NCBI GenBank assembly: GCA_964408735.1
Contig: CAYPAX010000157.1
Coordinates: 1 to 6,760 of the forward strand
Direction: 5' to 3'
Length of the DNA stretch: 6,760 nt
From: UBA7887 sp964408735
GTDB lineage: Bacteria; Pseudomonadota; Alphaproteobacteria; UBA7887
In this document: piece after piece, positions 1 to 5,762 of the stretch
How positions within the stretch are numbered: the first letter of the stretch is position 1
Layout: the number at the start of each line of letters is the position of its first letter
Made by a program: the position numbers and the translations under genes
Notes under the pieces: generated by a model
Told to the model about the DNA's origin: nothing
Database searches by the model: none
What the model saw: the letters and a program-made list of their open reading frames with translations, nothing else

Positions 1-136
1 TAGCCGACATTTTCAATCCAATCGGCAGCGCCGTTCTTGATCGCGGGTCATGAGGTTCACGCCCCCGTCGGGCGCAGCCGCTCGTGTGGCTTGTGGCCGG
101 GCGTGCCGGCACGTAGCATGCGCCGCGGGAGGGACA
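1..136. other. Leader region upstream of the cyclase gene
   Basis: No complete gene is seen here. On the + strand, positions 3-53 read as 16 sense codons (beginning ADIFNPIG) followed by TGA, so this could be the tail of an upstream gene, but a stretch this short is weak evidence. On the - strand, a CAT at 8-10 could be the start codon of a leftward gene, but it has no convincing Shine-Dalgarno site. No clear -35/-10 pair was found. The segment ends in the cyclase ribosome binding site, GGGAGGG at 127-133. Confidence 0.3.
102..113. repeat. 12-bp perfect palindrome upstream of the cyclase
   Basis: CGTGCCGGCACG is its own reverse complement and ends 23 bases before the cyclase start codon. It could be an operator or form a small RNA hairpin near the ribosome binding site. 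A perfect GC-rich 12-mer is not rare enough in such DNA to be convincing by itself. Confidence 0.35.
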
Positions 137-1927
137 ATGGTAGCGCAAGGGCAGGCTCAGAAACGGCTGACGGCGATTCTTGCCGCTGATGTGGTCGGCT
201 ATTCGCGCCTGACGGAGGCGGACGAGCGGGCCACCGTCGCCACGCTGGACGCGCACCGTGCCGTCTTTCGGGCGCAGGTCTCGGGGCATGGTGGCCGCAT
301 CGTCGATACGGCCGGCGATAGCGTGCTCGCGGTCTTTCCCAGCACCAGCGGCGCGGTCGAGGCGGCCATCGCCATTCAGGGCGAGCTTTCCGTGCGCAAC
401 GAAGGCCTGCCCGATGATAGGCGCATGGCGTTTCGCATTGGCGTGAACCTCGGCGATATCATCGAGAAGGATGACGGCACGGTCTATGGCTCCGGCGTCA
501 ACGTCGCGGCTCGCCTCGAGAGCCTGGCGCAGCCAGCAGGGATATGCCTCTCCGGCAGCGCCTACGAGCAGGTCGACGGCAAGATCGCAGCCGGCTTCGA
601 GGATTTGGGCGAGCATCGGGTCAAGAACCTATCGCGGCCGATACGCGCCTACCGGGTCGCCATGGGCGATCAGGCGCCGGCGGGGTCCGACGAGATGGCA
701 TTGGCACTGCCGGATAAGCCGTCTATCGCTGTTCTCGCTTTCGACAATCTGAGCGGCGATGCGGAGCAGGAATATTTCGCCGACGGTATCGCCGAGGATC
801 TGATCACGGACCTGTCGCGGTTTCGCTGGCTGTTCGTCACCGCCCGCAATTCGACCTTTGCCTACAAGGGCAAGTCGCCGGATGTGAGGCAGGTCGGCGA
901 CGAGCTCGGGGTGCGCTACGTGCTGGAAGGCAGTGTCCGCAAAGGCGGCAATCGGGTGCGCGTCACGGCCCAGTTGATCGACGCGACCAGCGGCAATCAC
1001 CTCTGGGCGGATCGCTTCGATCGCGAGGTCGCCGATCTGTTTGCGCTCCAGGATGAGATCACGGAGGCGATCATTTCTGCTGTCGGACCGGAGCTCGATG
1101 CCCTGGAACGCAAGCGCGCCCGCCGCAAGCCGCCCGAGAGCCTTGACGCCTGGGAATGCTACCAGCGTGGCCTGTCCAGCCTCTACCAGTTTACCAGGGA
1201 AGGAAATGACGAGGCCCAGCAGCTATTCGCGCGGGCGGCAGAGTTGGACCCGAGTTTCGCGACGGCACATGCCGCGCTCGCCTATGCGCTTGCTTTGGCC
1301 GTGAACAGTGGCTTTTCCAGCGATAAGGCAAAGGCCCTGGGGGTGATGCATGGTGCTGCCCAAAGGGCGATCGCAGCGGACGAAAAGGACGCTTTCGGTC
1401 ATGCCGCCCTGGCGCGCTACTATACCTATTCCGGGGAGTATCAGGCCGCTATCGAGTCGGTGCAGTTTGCCATCGAGCTGAATCCGAATTTCGCCCATGC
1501 CCATCATGTTCGGGCGCTGGCCTTGATCGCGCTGAATCGGGCCGAAGATTCGATCGCAGCGGATGATACCGCGGCGCGGCTGAGCCCGCGAGATCCCATG
1601 TACGGCTACTACGACGCGGCACGTTCCATCGCGTACTTTCTGTTGCAGGACTATGAACGCGCCTTGGGCTTTGCCGAGAAGGCGACCAGAAGGCCTGTCA
1701 TGGTGGCTTTCTGGCCATATACGCTGATGGCGTCGGCGCTGGCCCGGCTTGGCCGGCTCGAGGAAGCGGCGAGCGCCATGGCAGAAGCGCAGCGGCGCAA
1801 TCCGGATCTCTCGCTCGAATTCGTGCGAAGTGCGACGTGGTGGTCCCACGACCACCTGGATGCCCTGTTCGAAGGTCTCGTCGCCGCGGGCTTGCCGGAA
1901 ACCGGTAATATGGCGGGGGATGCCTGA
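137..1927 (+). CDS. Class III adenylate/guanylate cyclase with TolB-like domain and TPR repeats
   Basis: This is a 596-residue cytoplasmic signalling protein, probably making cAMP (or cGMP) from the NTP. Residues 8-175 are a class III cyclase domain. Metal-binding aspartates are D18 (in AADVVGYSRL) and D61 (in TAGDSVLAVF), and the transition-state residues N122 and R126 are present in VNVAARLE. The base-recognition positions are unusual: D57 stands where Lys is typical, and T115 where Asp is typical. Residues 195-320 resemble the TolB-like amino-terminal domain often fused to these cyclases (IAVLAFDNLSGD, then YVLEGSVRK and HLWADRFDR). Residues 335-560 are helical TPR-like repeats, for example around the sequence IELNPNFAHAH. 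No membrane segment or signal peptide is seen. The start at 137 is chosen because GGGAGGG lies just upstream and the family begins with a short sequence before the cyclase fold. An in-frame ATG at 50 would add 29 unlike residues. The gene is convergent with the GMC gene. Enzyme class is confident; nucleotide specificity is not. Confidence 0.93.
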   Translation: MVAQGQAQKRLTAILAADVVGYSRLTEADERATVATLDAHRAVFRAQVSGHGGRIVDTAGDSVLAVFPSTSGAVEAAIAIQGELSVRNEGLPDDRRMAFRIGVNLGDIIEKDDGTVYGSGVNVAARLESLAQPAGICLSGSAYEQVDGKIAAGFEDLGEHRVKNLSRPIRAYRVAMGDQAPAGSDEMALALPDKPSIAVLAFDNLSGDAEQEYFADGIAEDLITDLSRFRWLFVTARNSTFAYKGKSPDVRQVGDELGVRYVLEGSVRKGGNRVRVTAQLIDATSGNHLWADRFDREVADLFALQDEITEAIISAVGPELDALERKRARRKPPESLDAWECYQRGLSSLYQFTREGNDEAQQLFARAAELDPSFATAHAALAYALALAVNSGFSSDKAKALGVMHGAAQRAIAADEKDAFGHAALARYYTYSGEYQAAIESVQFAIELNPNFAHAHHVRALALIALNRAEDSIAADDTAARLSPRDPMYGYYDAARSIAYFLLQDYERALGFAEKATRRPVMVAFWPYTLMASALARLGRLEEAASAMAEAQRRNPDLSLEFVRSATWWSHDHLDALFEGLVAAGLPETGNMAGDA

Positions 1928-1930
1928 TTA

Positions 1931-1945
1931 CGCGCGATCAGCGCG
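1931..1945. terminator. Weak GC hairpin at the cyclase/GMC convergent junction
   Basis: CGCGC and GCGCG (1931-1935 and 1941-1945) pair around the five-base loop GATCA, which holds the GMC stop codon on the minus strand. The stem is only five base pairs and no T-run follows on either strand, so it is at best a poor intrinsic terminator. The two genes are separated by only 10 bp. Confidence 0.2.
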
Positions 1946-3578
1946 GCGGGGAGAGCGGCTCCGGCGGCGACTTGCCGAGCACCATGTCGGCGCCCTTCTC
2001 GGCGATCATCATGACGGCGGCGTTGAGGTTGGCTGAGATCATCGCCGGCATGACCGAAGCGTCGATCACCCGCAGGCCCTGCAGGCCGTGAACCCGCAAC
2101 TGATCGTCAACGACGGCGGTCGGGTCGGTCTTCGGGCCCATGCGGCACGAGCCCATGAAATGGAACGTGCTGGCCCCCATGTTCCGCGCCGCATCGAGCA
2201 GCTCGTCGTCGCTCTGGGCCTCGGCGCCGGGATATTCCTCACCGTCCAGATAGGGCGCCATTGCTGAGGTCGCGAACAGCCGGCGCATCAGGCGCGTTCC
2301 GGAAACCGTTAGCCGACGATCATTCTCGCTATCGAGGTAGTTGGGCTGGATGACCGGCTTTGCGAACGGGTCGGCGGATTGCGCACGCACCCAGCCGCGG
2401 CTTTCGGGGCGGTGGACCCAGGCCGCGGCGGTGCAGCCAGGCATATCATCCAGCAATCCGTGCTGGCCGAGCTTGTAGCTCGCCGCGGTGAAGACGAACT
2501 GGAGATCGGCGGGCCTGAGCATCTCGTCCGAATGCCAGGAGCCGTAGACCATGGAGGGGCTGAGCGAGACGATGCTCTCGCCGCCGAGAAGATATTTCGC
2601 GATTTCTCCTACCAGGCGCAGACCGCGCGAGCGCTCGTTCAGGGTCTCGATGCCGCGCACGCGCATGCATATCCGCGGCGCATAATGATCGCCCAGGTTT
2701 TCTCCGACACCCGCCATGTCGTGAAGGAGTCCGATTCCAAGCGAGCTGAGGAGGTCTGCCGGACCTACCCCGGATATTTGCAGCAGTTGCGGGGAGTTGA
2801 TGGCGCCGCCGGAGAGAATCACTTCGCGGCTTGCGCGCACTTCCATGATAGGCCCGCCGCGACCGCCCTTGGCGTAGGCGACGCCGACGGCGCGGCTGCC
2901 CTCGAAGATCAGCCGGGTGGCATGGGCATGGGTTCGCACGGTGAGATTGGGGCGCCTTTTCGCCGGGTTCAGAAACGCCCGTGCGGCGCTGACCCGCAGC
3001 CGGCGGCGAACCGTGCGCTGAACATAGGACAATCCCTCCTGGCTGGCGCCGTTGTAGTCGTCATTGCGTGGTATGCCGATCTCTTCGGCACCGCGGATAA
3101 AGGCATCGCACAGAGGGTGGGTGATGCCGAGATCGCTGATGGGCAGCTCGCCGTCACGGCCCCGCAGGCGCTCGTCCGCCGGGCCGATCCTGCACTCGCT
3201 GCGGCGGAAATAGGGCAGCACATCCGCATGGCCCCAGCCGGAATTGCCCGCCTGCGCCCAGGAATCGAAATCCATCGCCTGGCCGCGGTTGTGGATATGG
3301 CCGTTGATCGAGCTGGAGCCGCCCAAGGTCTTGCCGCGCGGGGCGGGAATGGCCCGGCCGCCGGTCCAATGGGTCGGCTCTGTCTCGTAAAGCCAGTTCA
3401 GCTTGGGGTTGGTCAGGGTCTTGATGAAGCCGGCGGGGATATGGATGTAGGGATGCCAATCGGCCGGCCCGGCCTCGAGCAGGCAGACCCGGCGCTTGCC
3501 GTCGGCGGTCAGGCGATTGGCGAGAATGCAGCCGGCCGTTCCCGCGCCGACGATGATGGTGTCGAATTGGTCGGTCAC
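1938..3578 (-). CDS. GMC-family FAD-dependent oxidoreductase (choline dehydrogenase/AlkJ-like)
   Basis: This is a 546-residue flavoprotein, full length for the family, expected to oxidise an alcohol using FAD and pass electrons to a carrier or the quinone pool. The dinucleotide-binding motif GAGTAG is at 11-16, with the ribose-binding acidic residue E35 in LLEAGP. GMC signature 1 (PRGKTLGGSSSINGH) is at 80-94 and signature 2 (GAINSPQLLQISGVG) at 258-272. The usual catalytic pair aligns with H473 (TFHFMGSCRMG) and N517 (ANLNAAV). There is no signal peptide. The start is GTG at 3576-3578: an in-frame TGA lies four codons upstream and the FAD fold begins within a few residues, so no other start fits. 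Its Shine-Dalgarno (AAGGG) is very close, two bases before GTG. The gene is divergent from the small membrane protein gene across 224 bp with palindromes. Substrate cannot be read from the sequence; BetA-type choline oxidation is only one possibility and no bet genes are in view. Confidence 0.93.
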   Translation of the reverse strand: MTDQFDTIIVGAGTAGCILANRLTADGKRRVCLLEAGPADWHPYIHIPAGFIKTLTNPKLNWLYETEPTHWTGGRAIPAPRGKTLGGSSSINGHIHNRGQAMDFDSWAQAGNSGWGHADVLPYFRRSECRIGPADERLRGRDGELPISDLGITHPLCDAFIRGAEEIGIPRNDDYNGASQEGLSYVQRTVRRRLRVSAARAFLNPAKRRPNLTVRTHAHATRLIFEGSRAVGVAYAKGGRGGPIMEVRASREVILSGGAINSPQLLQISGVGPADLLSSLGIGLLHDMAGVGENLGDHYAPRICMRVRGIETLNERSRGLRLVGEIAKYLLGGESIVSLSPSMVYGSWHSDEMLRPADLQFVFTAASYKLGQHGLLDDMPGCTAAAWVHRPESRGWVRAQSADPFAKPVIQPNYLDSENDRRLTVSGTRLMRRLFATSAMAPYLDGEEYPGAEAQSDDELLDAARNMGASTFHFMGSCRMGPKTDPTAVVDDQLRVHGLQGLRVIDASVMPAMISANLNAAVMMIAEKGADMVLGKSPPEPLSPPR

Positions 3579-3661
3579 ATCCCTTACCCGTCACTCGAAT
3601 CCCAAGCCAAGAGCATGATGCCATGACAGCTCTGCCGCGTGCAGCCAGAGTCAGGTTATTA

Positions 3662-3683
3662 TTTTGCTAAAATTTTAGCCAAA
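3662..3683. repeat. AT-rich palindrome, candidate operator
   Basis: The core GCTAAAATTTTAGC at 3666-3679 is a perfect 14-bp palindrome. After one mismatched pair, three more T-A pairs on each side extend it to 22 bp. It lies 84-105 bases upstream of the GMC start and about 120 bases upstream of the membrane protein start. Position and symmetry suit binding by a dimeric repressor or activator. The sequence does not match an operator I can name. Confidence 0.5.
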
Positions 3684-3700
3684 TAGTGCATTTGCACCAT
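3683..3700. promoter_or_regulatory. 18-bp dyad, copy 1 of a shared intergenic motif
   Basis: ATAGTGCATTTGCACCAT has arms ATAGTGCA and TGCACCAT around a 2-bp centre, with one mismatched pair between the arms. A closely similar element is at 5683-5700, with 15 of 18 bases identical. Both precede rightward genes, and this copy also lies upstream of the leftward GMC gene. It is likely a transcription factor site. The factor is unknown. Confidence 0.45.
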
Positions 3701-3802
3701 GACGGCGCGATTCGGATGTGGCTGATTTGGGTTGCAAGGATCGGCGACCTTATCAGCGCAACACGACGCCAATGCCCGATATTATTTTAAGGAAGCAAAA
3801 TC

Positions 3803-4222
3803 ATGGCCATGACAAACATCGAAATTCGTCGCCACCTGACACCCAGGCTGTTTTTTGACGGCACGCTTGCCGGATGTACCGTCGGTCTTGGCGCGATGCT
3901 GGCGGTTCAGACTCTGGCAAAGCCCGCTCTAAGCGGGCTGGCGTGGGGCGAGGCGCTCGGCTTCATGGTGGCGATCCTTCTCTGCGTCATCGGCGTATTA
4001 TTCGGCGATGGCCTGCGCCGTGGTGACCTAGGCCGCCGCGTCGCGTCGCTGGTCGCAATGGCGCTGTCCGTCATATTCGCGTTCGCCTGTCTGCCGCTCG
4101 CCGCCGCGCTCTTGGGCATCGCGGTTGAGCCCCATGCCGTATTGCTGGCAGCGTGGAATGCCTCCATTGCCGGTGCGCTCGCGGTCGTCACTGTCGCCGC
4201 CCTCAGGCGCTGGCCCGGGTGA
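3803..4222 (+). CDS. Small four-helix integral membrane protein, function unknown
   Basis: This 139-residue protein is not recognised. Four hydrophobic segments are visible at about 17-39, 48-67, 80-107 and 112-134. Basic residues cluster at the N-terminus (R9, R10, R15), in the loop at 72-79 (RRGDLGRR) and at the C-terminus (RRW), while the other two loops are short and nearly uncharged. By the positive-inside rule both ends would face the cytoplasm. Size and four-helix layout recall small transporter subunits such as TctB, but no family motif supports this and no partner TctA or TctC gene is present. The start ATG has AAGGAAG seven bases upstream; a second in-frame ATG at 3809 is possible. 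The first residues are polar and there is no cleavable signal peptide. Codon use with G/C third positions and the good ribosome binding site support a real gene. It is convergent with the nitroreductase gene across 20 bp. Confidence 0.75.
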   Translation: MAMTNIEIRRHLTPRLFFDGTLAGCTVGLGAMLAVQTLAKPALSGLAWGEALGFMVAILLCVIGVLFGDGLRRGDLGRRVASLVAMALSVIFAFACLPLAAALLGIAVEPHAVLLAAWNASIAGALAVVTVAALRRWPG

Positions 4223-4225
4223 GCC

Positions 4226-4244
4226 GACGCCGCGCTGCCGCGTC
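4226..4244. terminator. Weak stem-loop at the membrane protein/nitroreductase junction
   Basis: GACGC at 4226-4230 can pair with GCGTC at 4240-4244 around a nine-base GC-rich loop. It overlaps the nitroreductase stop codon and begins just after the membrane protein stop. There is no T-run on either side, so function as an intrinsic terminator is doubtful. Confidence 0.2.
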
Positions 4245-4917
4245 AGTCGAAGCCGACATAGGTCACGAAATCGTCGTTCCGCGCGCGCCGTGATACCACT
4301 TCGTTGGCTGCGAAGCCGTCGTTGGGGTAGCCCATGGCGATGCATATCATGATGACCTGGTCGTCGGGGATGTTGGCGTGCTCGCGGACCACGGCCGACT
4401 GCATGATGCCCTGGCCGTTGATCACCGTGCCGAGGCCCTTCGACCAGGCGGCCAGCACCAGGCCGTAGGTCACCGCGCCGAGGTCGAAATGGCTGATGGT
4501 GGCGGGCTCCAGGCATTTATCGTAGGTCATGACCACCGAGACCGGGGCGTCGAACTGGCGGAAGCCGCGCATCACCCAGTCCTGGCGCCGTTCCGCATCG
4601 TGGCGGGCGATTCCCATGGCCTCGAATAGCTGCACGGCGATCTCGATCTGACGCTTGCGGTGAATGCCCTCGTAGCCGTCGCGCACGGGAATCTCGCGTT
4701 GCACCTTTTCGCCGGCCAGCATGCGCTCGCAGTTTCCCTGGCGGATGCGCTCGAGCGGCTCGCCGGTAACCACGTGGAAATGCCAAGGCTGGGTGTTCAT
4801 CGACGACGGCGCGCGCTTGGCGATGTCGATGGCCTCCTGGATCACAGCTTTCGGCACCGGGTCCGGCTTGTAGCCGCGAATGCTGCGCCGATCGCGCACC
4901 AGGGTCTCGAAGTCCAT
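4243..4917 (-). CDS. Nitroreductase-family FMN oxidoreductase
   Basis: This 224-residue cytoplasmic protein belongs to the NAD(P)H-dependent, FMN-binding nitroreductase superfamily, which reduces nitroaromatics, quinones or enoate-type substrates. The N-terminal FMN phosphate-binding motif RRSIRGY is at 10-16, the second flavin-contact motif APSSMNTQPW at 36-45, and the C-terminal motif AMGYPN at 194-199 is followed by the basic SRRA at 209-212. Length is ordinary for the family and the protein probably acts as a dimer. The ATG at 4917 is preferred over upstream in-frame starts because GGGAG sits eight bases upstream (4926-4930 on the complement) and the family begins close to the RRS motif. 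The upstream extension to 5019 is unlike the family and would overlap the upp start. The gene is divergent from upp across 100 bp. The physiological substrate is unknown. Assignment to the superfamily is secure. Confidence 0.9.
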   Translation of the reverse strand: MDFETLVRDRRSIRGYKPDPVPKAVIQEAIDIAKRAPSSMNTQPWHFHVVTGEPLERIRQGNCERMLAGEKVQREIPVRDGYEGIHRKRQIEIAVQLFEAMGIARHDAERRQDWVMRGFRQFDAPVSVVMTYDKCLEPATISHFDLGAVTYGLVLAAWSKGLGTVINGQGIMQSAVVREHANIPDDQVIMICIAMGYPNDGFAANEVVSRRARNDDFVTYVGFD

Positions 4918-4964
4918 CGTGTCGTCTCCCGTTTTGCCGTTGCCCGTAACGCATAAGGCAAAGC

Positions 4965-4975
4965 GTGCGGCGCAC
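4965..4975. repeat. Inverted repeat midway between nitroreductase and upp
   Basis: GTGCG and CGCAC flank a single G, forming a perfect 5-bp-arm dyad centred at 4970. This is almost exactly the midpoint of the divergent gap. It could be a shared operator, but such short GC-rich dyads arise easily by chance. Confidence 0.3.
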
Positions 4976-4983
4976 ACAATGCT

Positions 4984-4992
4984 ATGGTGCAA
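4984..4992. promoter_or_regulatory. Single arm of the shared intergenic dyad motif
   Basis: ATGGTGCAA is the exact reverse complement of TTGCACCAT at 3692-3700, the right part of dyad copy 1. The second arm is not preserved here (GATATG follows). It may be a half-site for the same regulator, 25 bases before the upp start, or a chance match. Confidence 0.25.
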
Positions 4993-5017
4993 GATATGTC
5001 CAATCGGGAGGTGTGGC

Positions 5018-5659
5018 ATGGCCGATATACCCGCAGGCGTTACCGTCGTCGATCATCCCCTGGTGCGGCACAAGCTGGGCCTGGCGCGGGACATCCAGAC
5101 TGAGAGCGCCGAATTTCGCCGACTGCTGCGCGAGATCGCCATGCTGCTGGCCTATGAGGCGACGCGAGATCTGCCGCTGCAGGAGACGCGCGTGCAGACA
5201 CCCCTTGCCGAGGCCACTGCGGCCAAGCTTGGCGACAGGCAGCCCTGCCTGGTGTCGATCCTGCGCGCCGGCACCGGCTTTCTCGACGGCATGCTGGATC
5301 TCATGCCGTCGGCGCGGGTCGGCCATATCGGCCTCTATCGCGACCACGACACCCTCGAGGCCGTGGAATATTATTGCAAGCTGCCCGAGGATGTTGCCGA
5401 GCGCCGGGTCATCGTCGTCGATCCCATGCTGGCGACGGGCAACACCGCCGTCGCCGCTGTGGACCGGATTAAGCGGCGAGGCGCCAAGAAGATTACCTTC
5501 GTCTGCCTGCTGACCGTGCCCGAAGGCGTGGAGGTTTTCCGCGCCGCCCACCCTGATGTGCCCATCGTCGCCGCCGCCATGGACGACCATCTCGACGAGC
5601 GCGGCTATATCATTCCTGGCATCGGCGATGCGGGAGACCGTCTTTTCGGCACCAAATAG
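5018..5659 (+). CDS. upp: Uracil phosphoribosyltransferase
   Basis: This 213-residue cytoplasmic enzyme converts uracil and PRPP to UMP and pyrophosphate in pyrimidine salvage. Length is close to the usual 208-210. Family marks are in order: HPLVRHKL at 13-20, ILRAG at 81-85, GLYRD at 105-109 followed by TLEAVEYYCKLP, the PRPP-binding loop VVDPMLATGNT at 133-143, and the uracil-binding C-terminus GYIIPGIGDAGDRLFGT at 196-212. The PRPP loop has GN where E. coli has GG, a conservative variation. The ATG at 5018 is chosen because GGGAGGTG lies at 5006-5013 and the family's N-terminal HPLV motif falls at the expected distance. Upstream in-frame starts would run into the divergent nitroreductase gene. 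The next gene is 103 bp downstream on the same strand with its own candidate promoter. No uracil permease or other pyrimidine gene is in view. Confidence 0.97.
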   Translation: MADIPAGVTVVDHPLVRHKLGLARDIQTESAEFRRLLREIAMLLAYEATRDLPLQETRVQTPLAEATAAKLGDRQPCLVSILRAGTGFLDGMLDLMPSARVGHIGLYRDHDTLEAVEYYCKLPEDVAERRVIVVDPMLATGNTAVAAVDRIKRRGAKKITFVCLLTVPEGVEVFRAAHPDVPIVAAAMDDHLDERGYIIPGIGDAGDRLFGTK

Positions 5660-5762
5660 GCCGAATTGGCGCCTGCGCGGGCATAGTGCAAATGCATCAT
5701 GCGCGTACCCATAATCCCTGTATGGTCTTACCCGACTGAGTGCTCCGGGAGGATCTTTCGAC
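5660..5762 (+). promoter_or_regulatory. Leader of the FecR-like gene with a candidate promoter
   Basis: The gap between upp and the FecR-like gene contains dyad copy 2 at 5683-5700. CATAAT at 5710-5715 matches five of six bases of a sigma-70 -10 box. The hexamer 17 bases upstream, TGCAAA at 5687-5692, is a poor -35 that falls inside the dyad, so a factor binding there could block or assist polymerase. The ribosome binding site GGGAGGAT is at 5747-5754, eight bases before ATG. No intrinsic terminator for upp was seen. Confidence 0.35.
5683..5700. promoter_or_regulatory. 18-bp dyad, copy 2 of the shared intergenic motif
   Basis: ATAGTGCAAATGCATCAT matches copy 1 at 3683-3700 in 15 of 18 bases, differing only at the two central bases and one in the right arm. 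The right edge is 62 bases upstream of the FecR-like start codon. Repeated occurrence outside genes, with conserved symmetry, suggests a shared regulator. Confidence 0.45.

Larger units (their letters stand above)
3579..3802. promoter_or_regulatory. Divergent intergenic control region
   Basis: These 224 bases separate the GMC gene from the oppositely oriented membrane protein gene and must hold promoters for both. An AT-rich island at about 3655-3693 stands out from the GC-rich surroundings and carries two adjacent dyads, listed separately. No strong -35/-10 pair was found. TATTAT at 3780-3785 resembles a -10 box but lacks a good -35 and would start transcription inside the ribosome binding site. 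No small gene was recognised. Confidence 0.5.
4918..5017. promoter_or_regulatory. Divergent nitroreductase/upp control region
   Basis: These 100 bases hold promoters and ribosome binding sites for both genes: GGGAG for the nitroreductase (complement of 4926-4930) and GGGAGGTG at 5006-5013 for upp. No convincing -35/-10 pair was found for either direction; TATGGT at 4983-4988 is a possible -10 for upp without a good -35. The region also holds the dyad and the motif arm listed separately. Confidence 0.5.

Noticed and set aside
50..136. In-frame ATG at 50 as the cyclase start
   Set aside because: The 29 added residues are Ala/Arg/Cys-rich and unlike family N-termini, and GGGAGGG precedes the ATG at 137.
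2379..3626. A 415-codon open frame on the + strand opposite the GMC gene
   Set aside because: It is antisense to a gene with every GMC motif in place. Its Ala/Gly/Arg-rich composition and lack of a recognisable domain fit a shadow frame in GC-rich DNA.
3683..3700. NtrC binding site
   Set aside because: NtrC sites have GCAC and GGTGC arms in the opposite order, with about five bases between them. Here GTGC precedes GCAC, so the symmetry is inside out.
3803..4222. TctB subunit of a tricarboxylate transporter
   Set aside because: Size and helix count are similar, but there is no recognisable TctB motif and no TctA or TctC gene nearby.
4243..4917. RutE-type role in uracil breakdown, suggested by the neighbouring upp
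   Set aside because: No other rut gene is in view, upp is salvage rather than catabolism, and the motifs show only the general nitroreductase superfamily.
5658..5680. Intrinsic terminator after upp
   Set aside because: Only three- to four-base GC stems can be drawn and no T-run follows.
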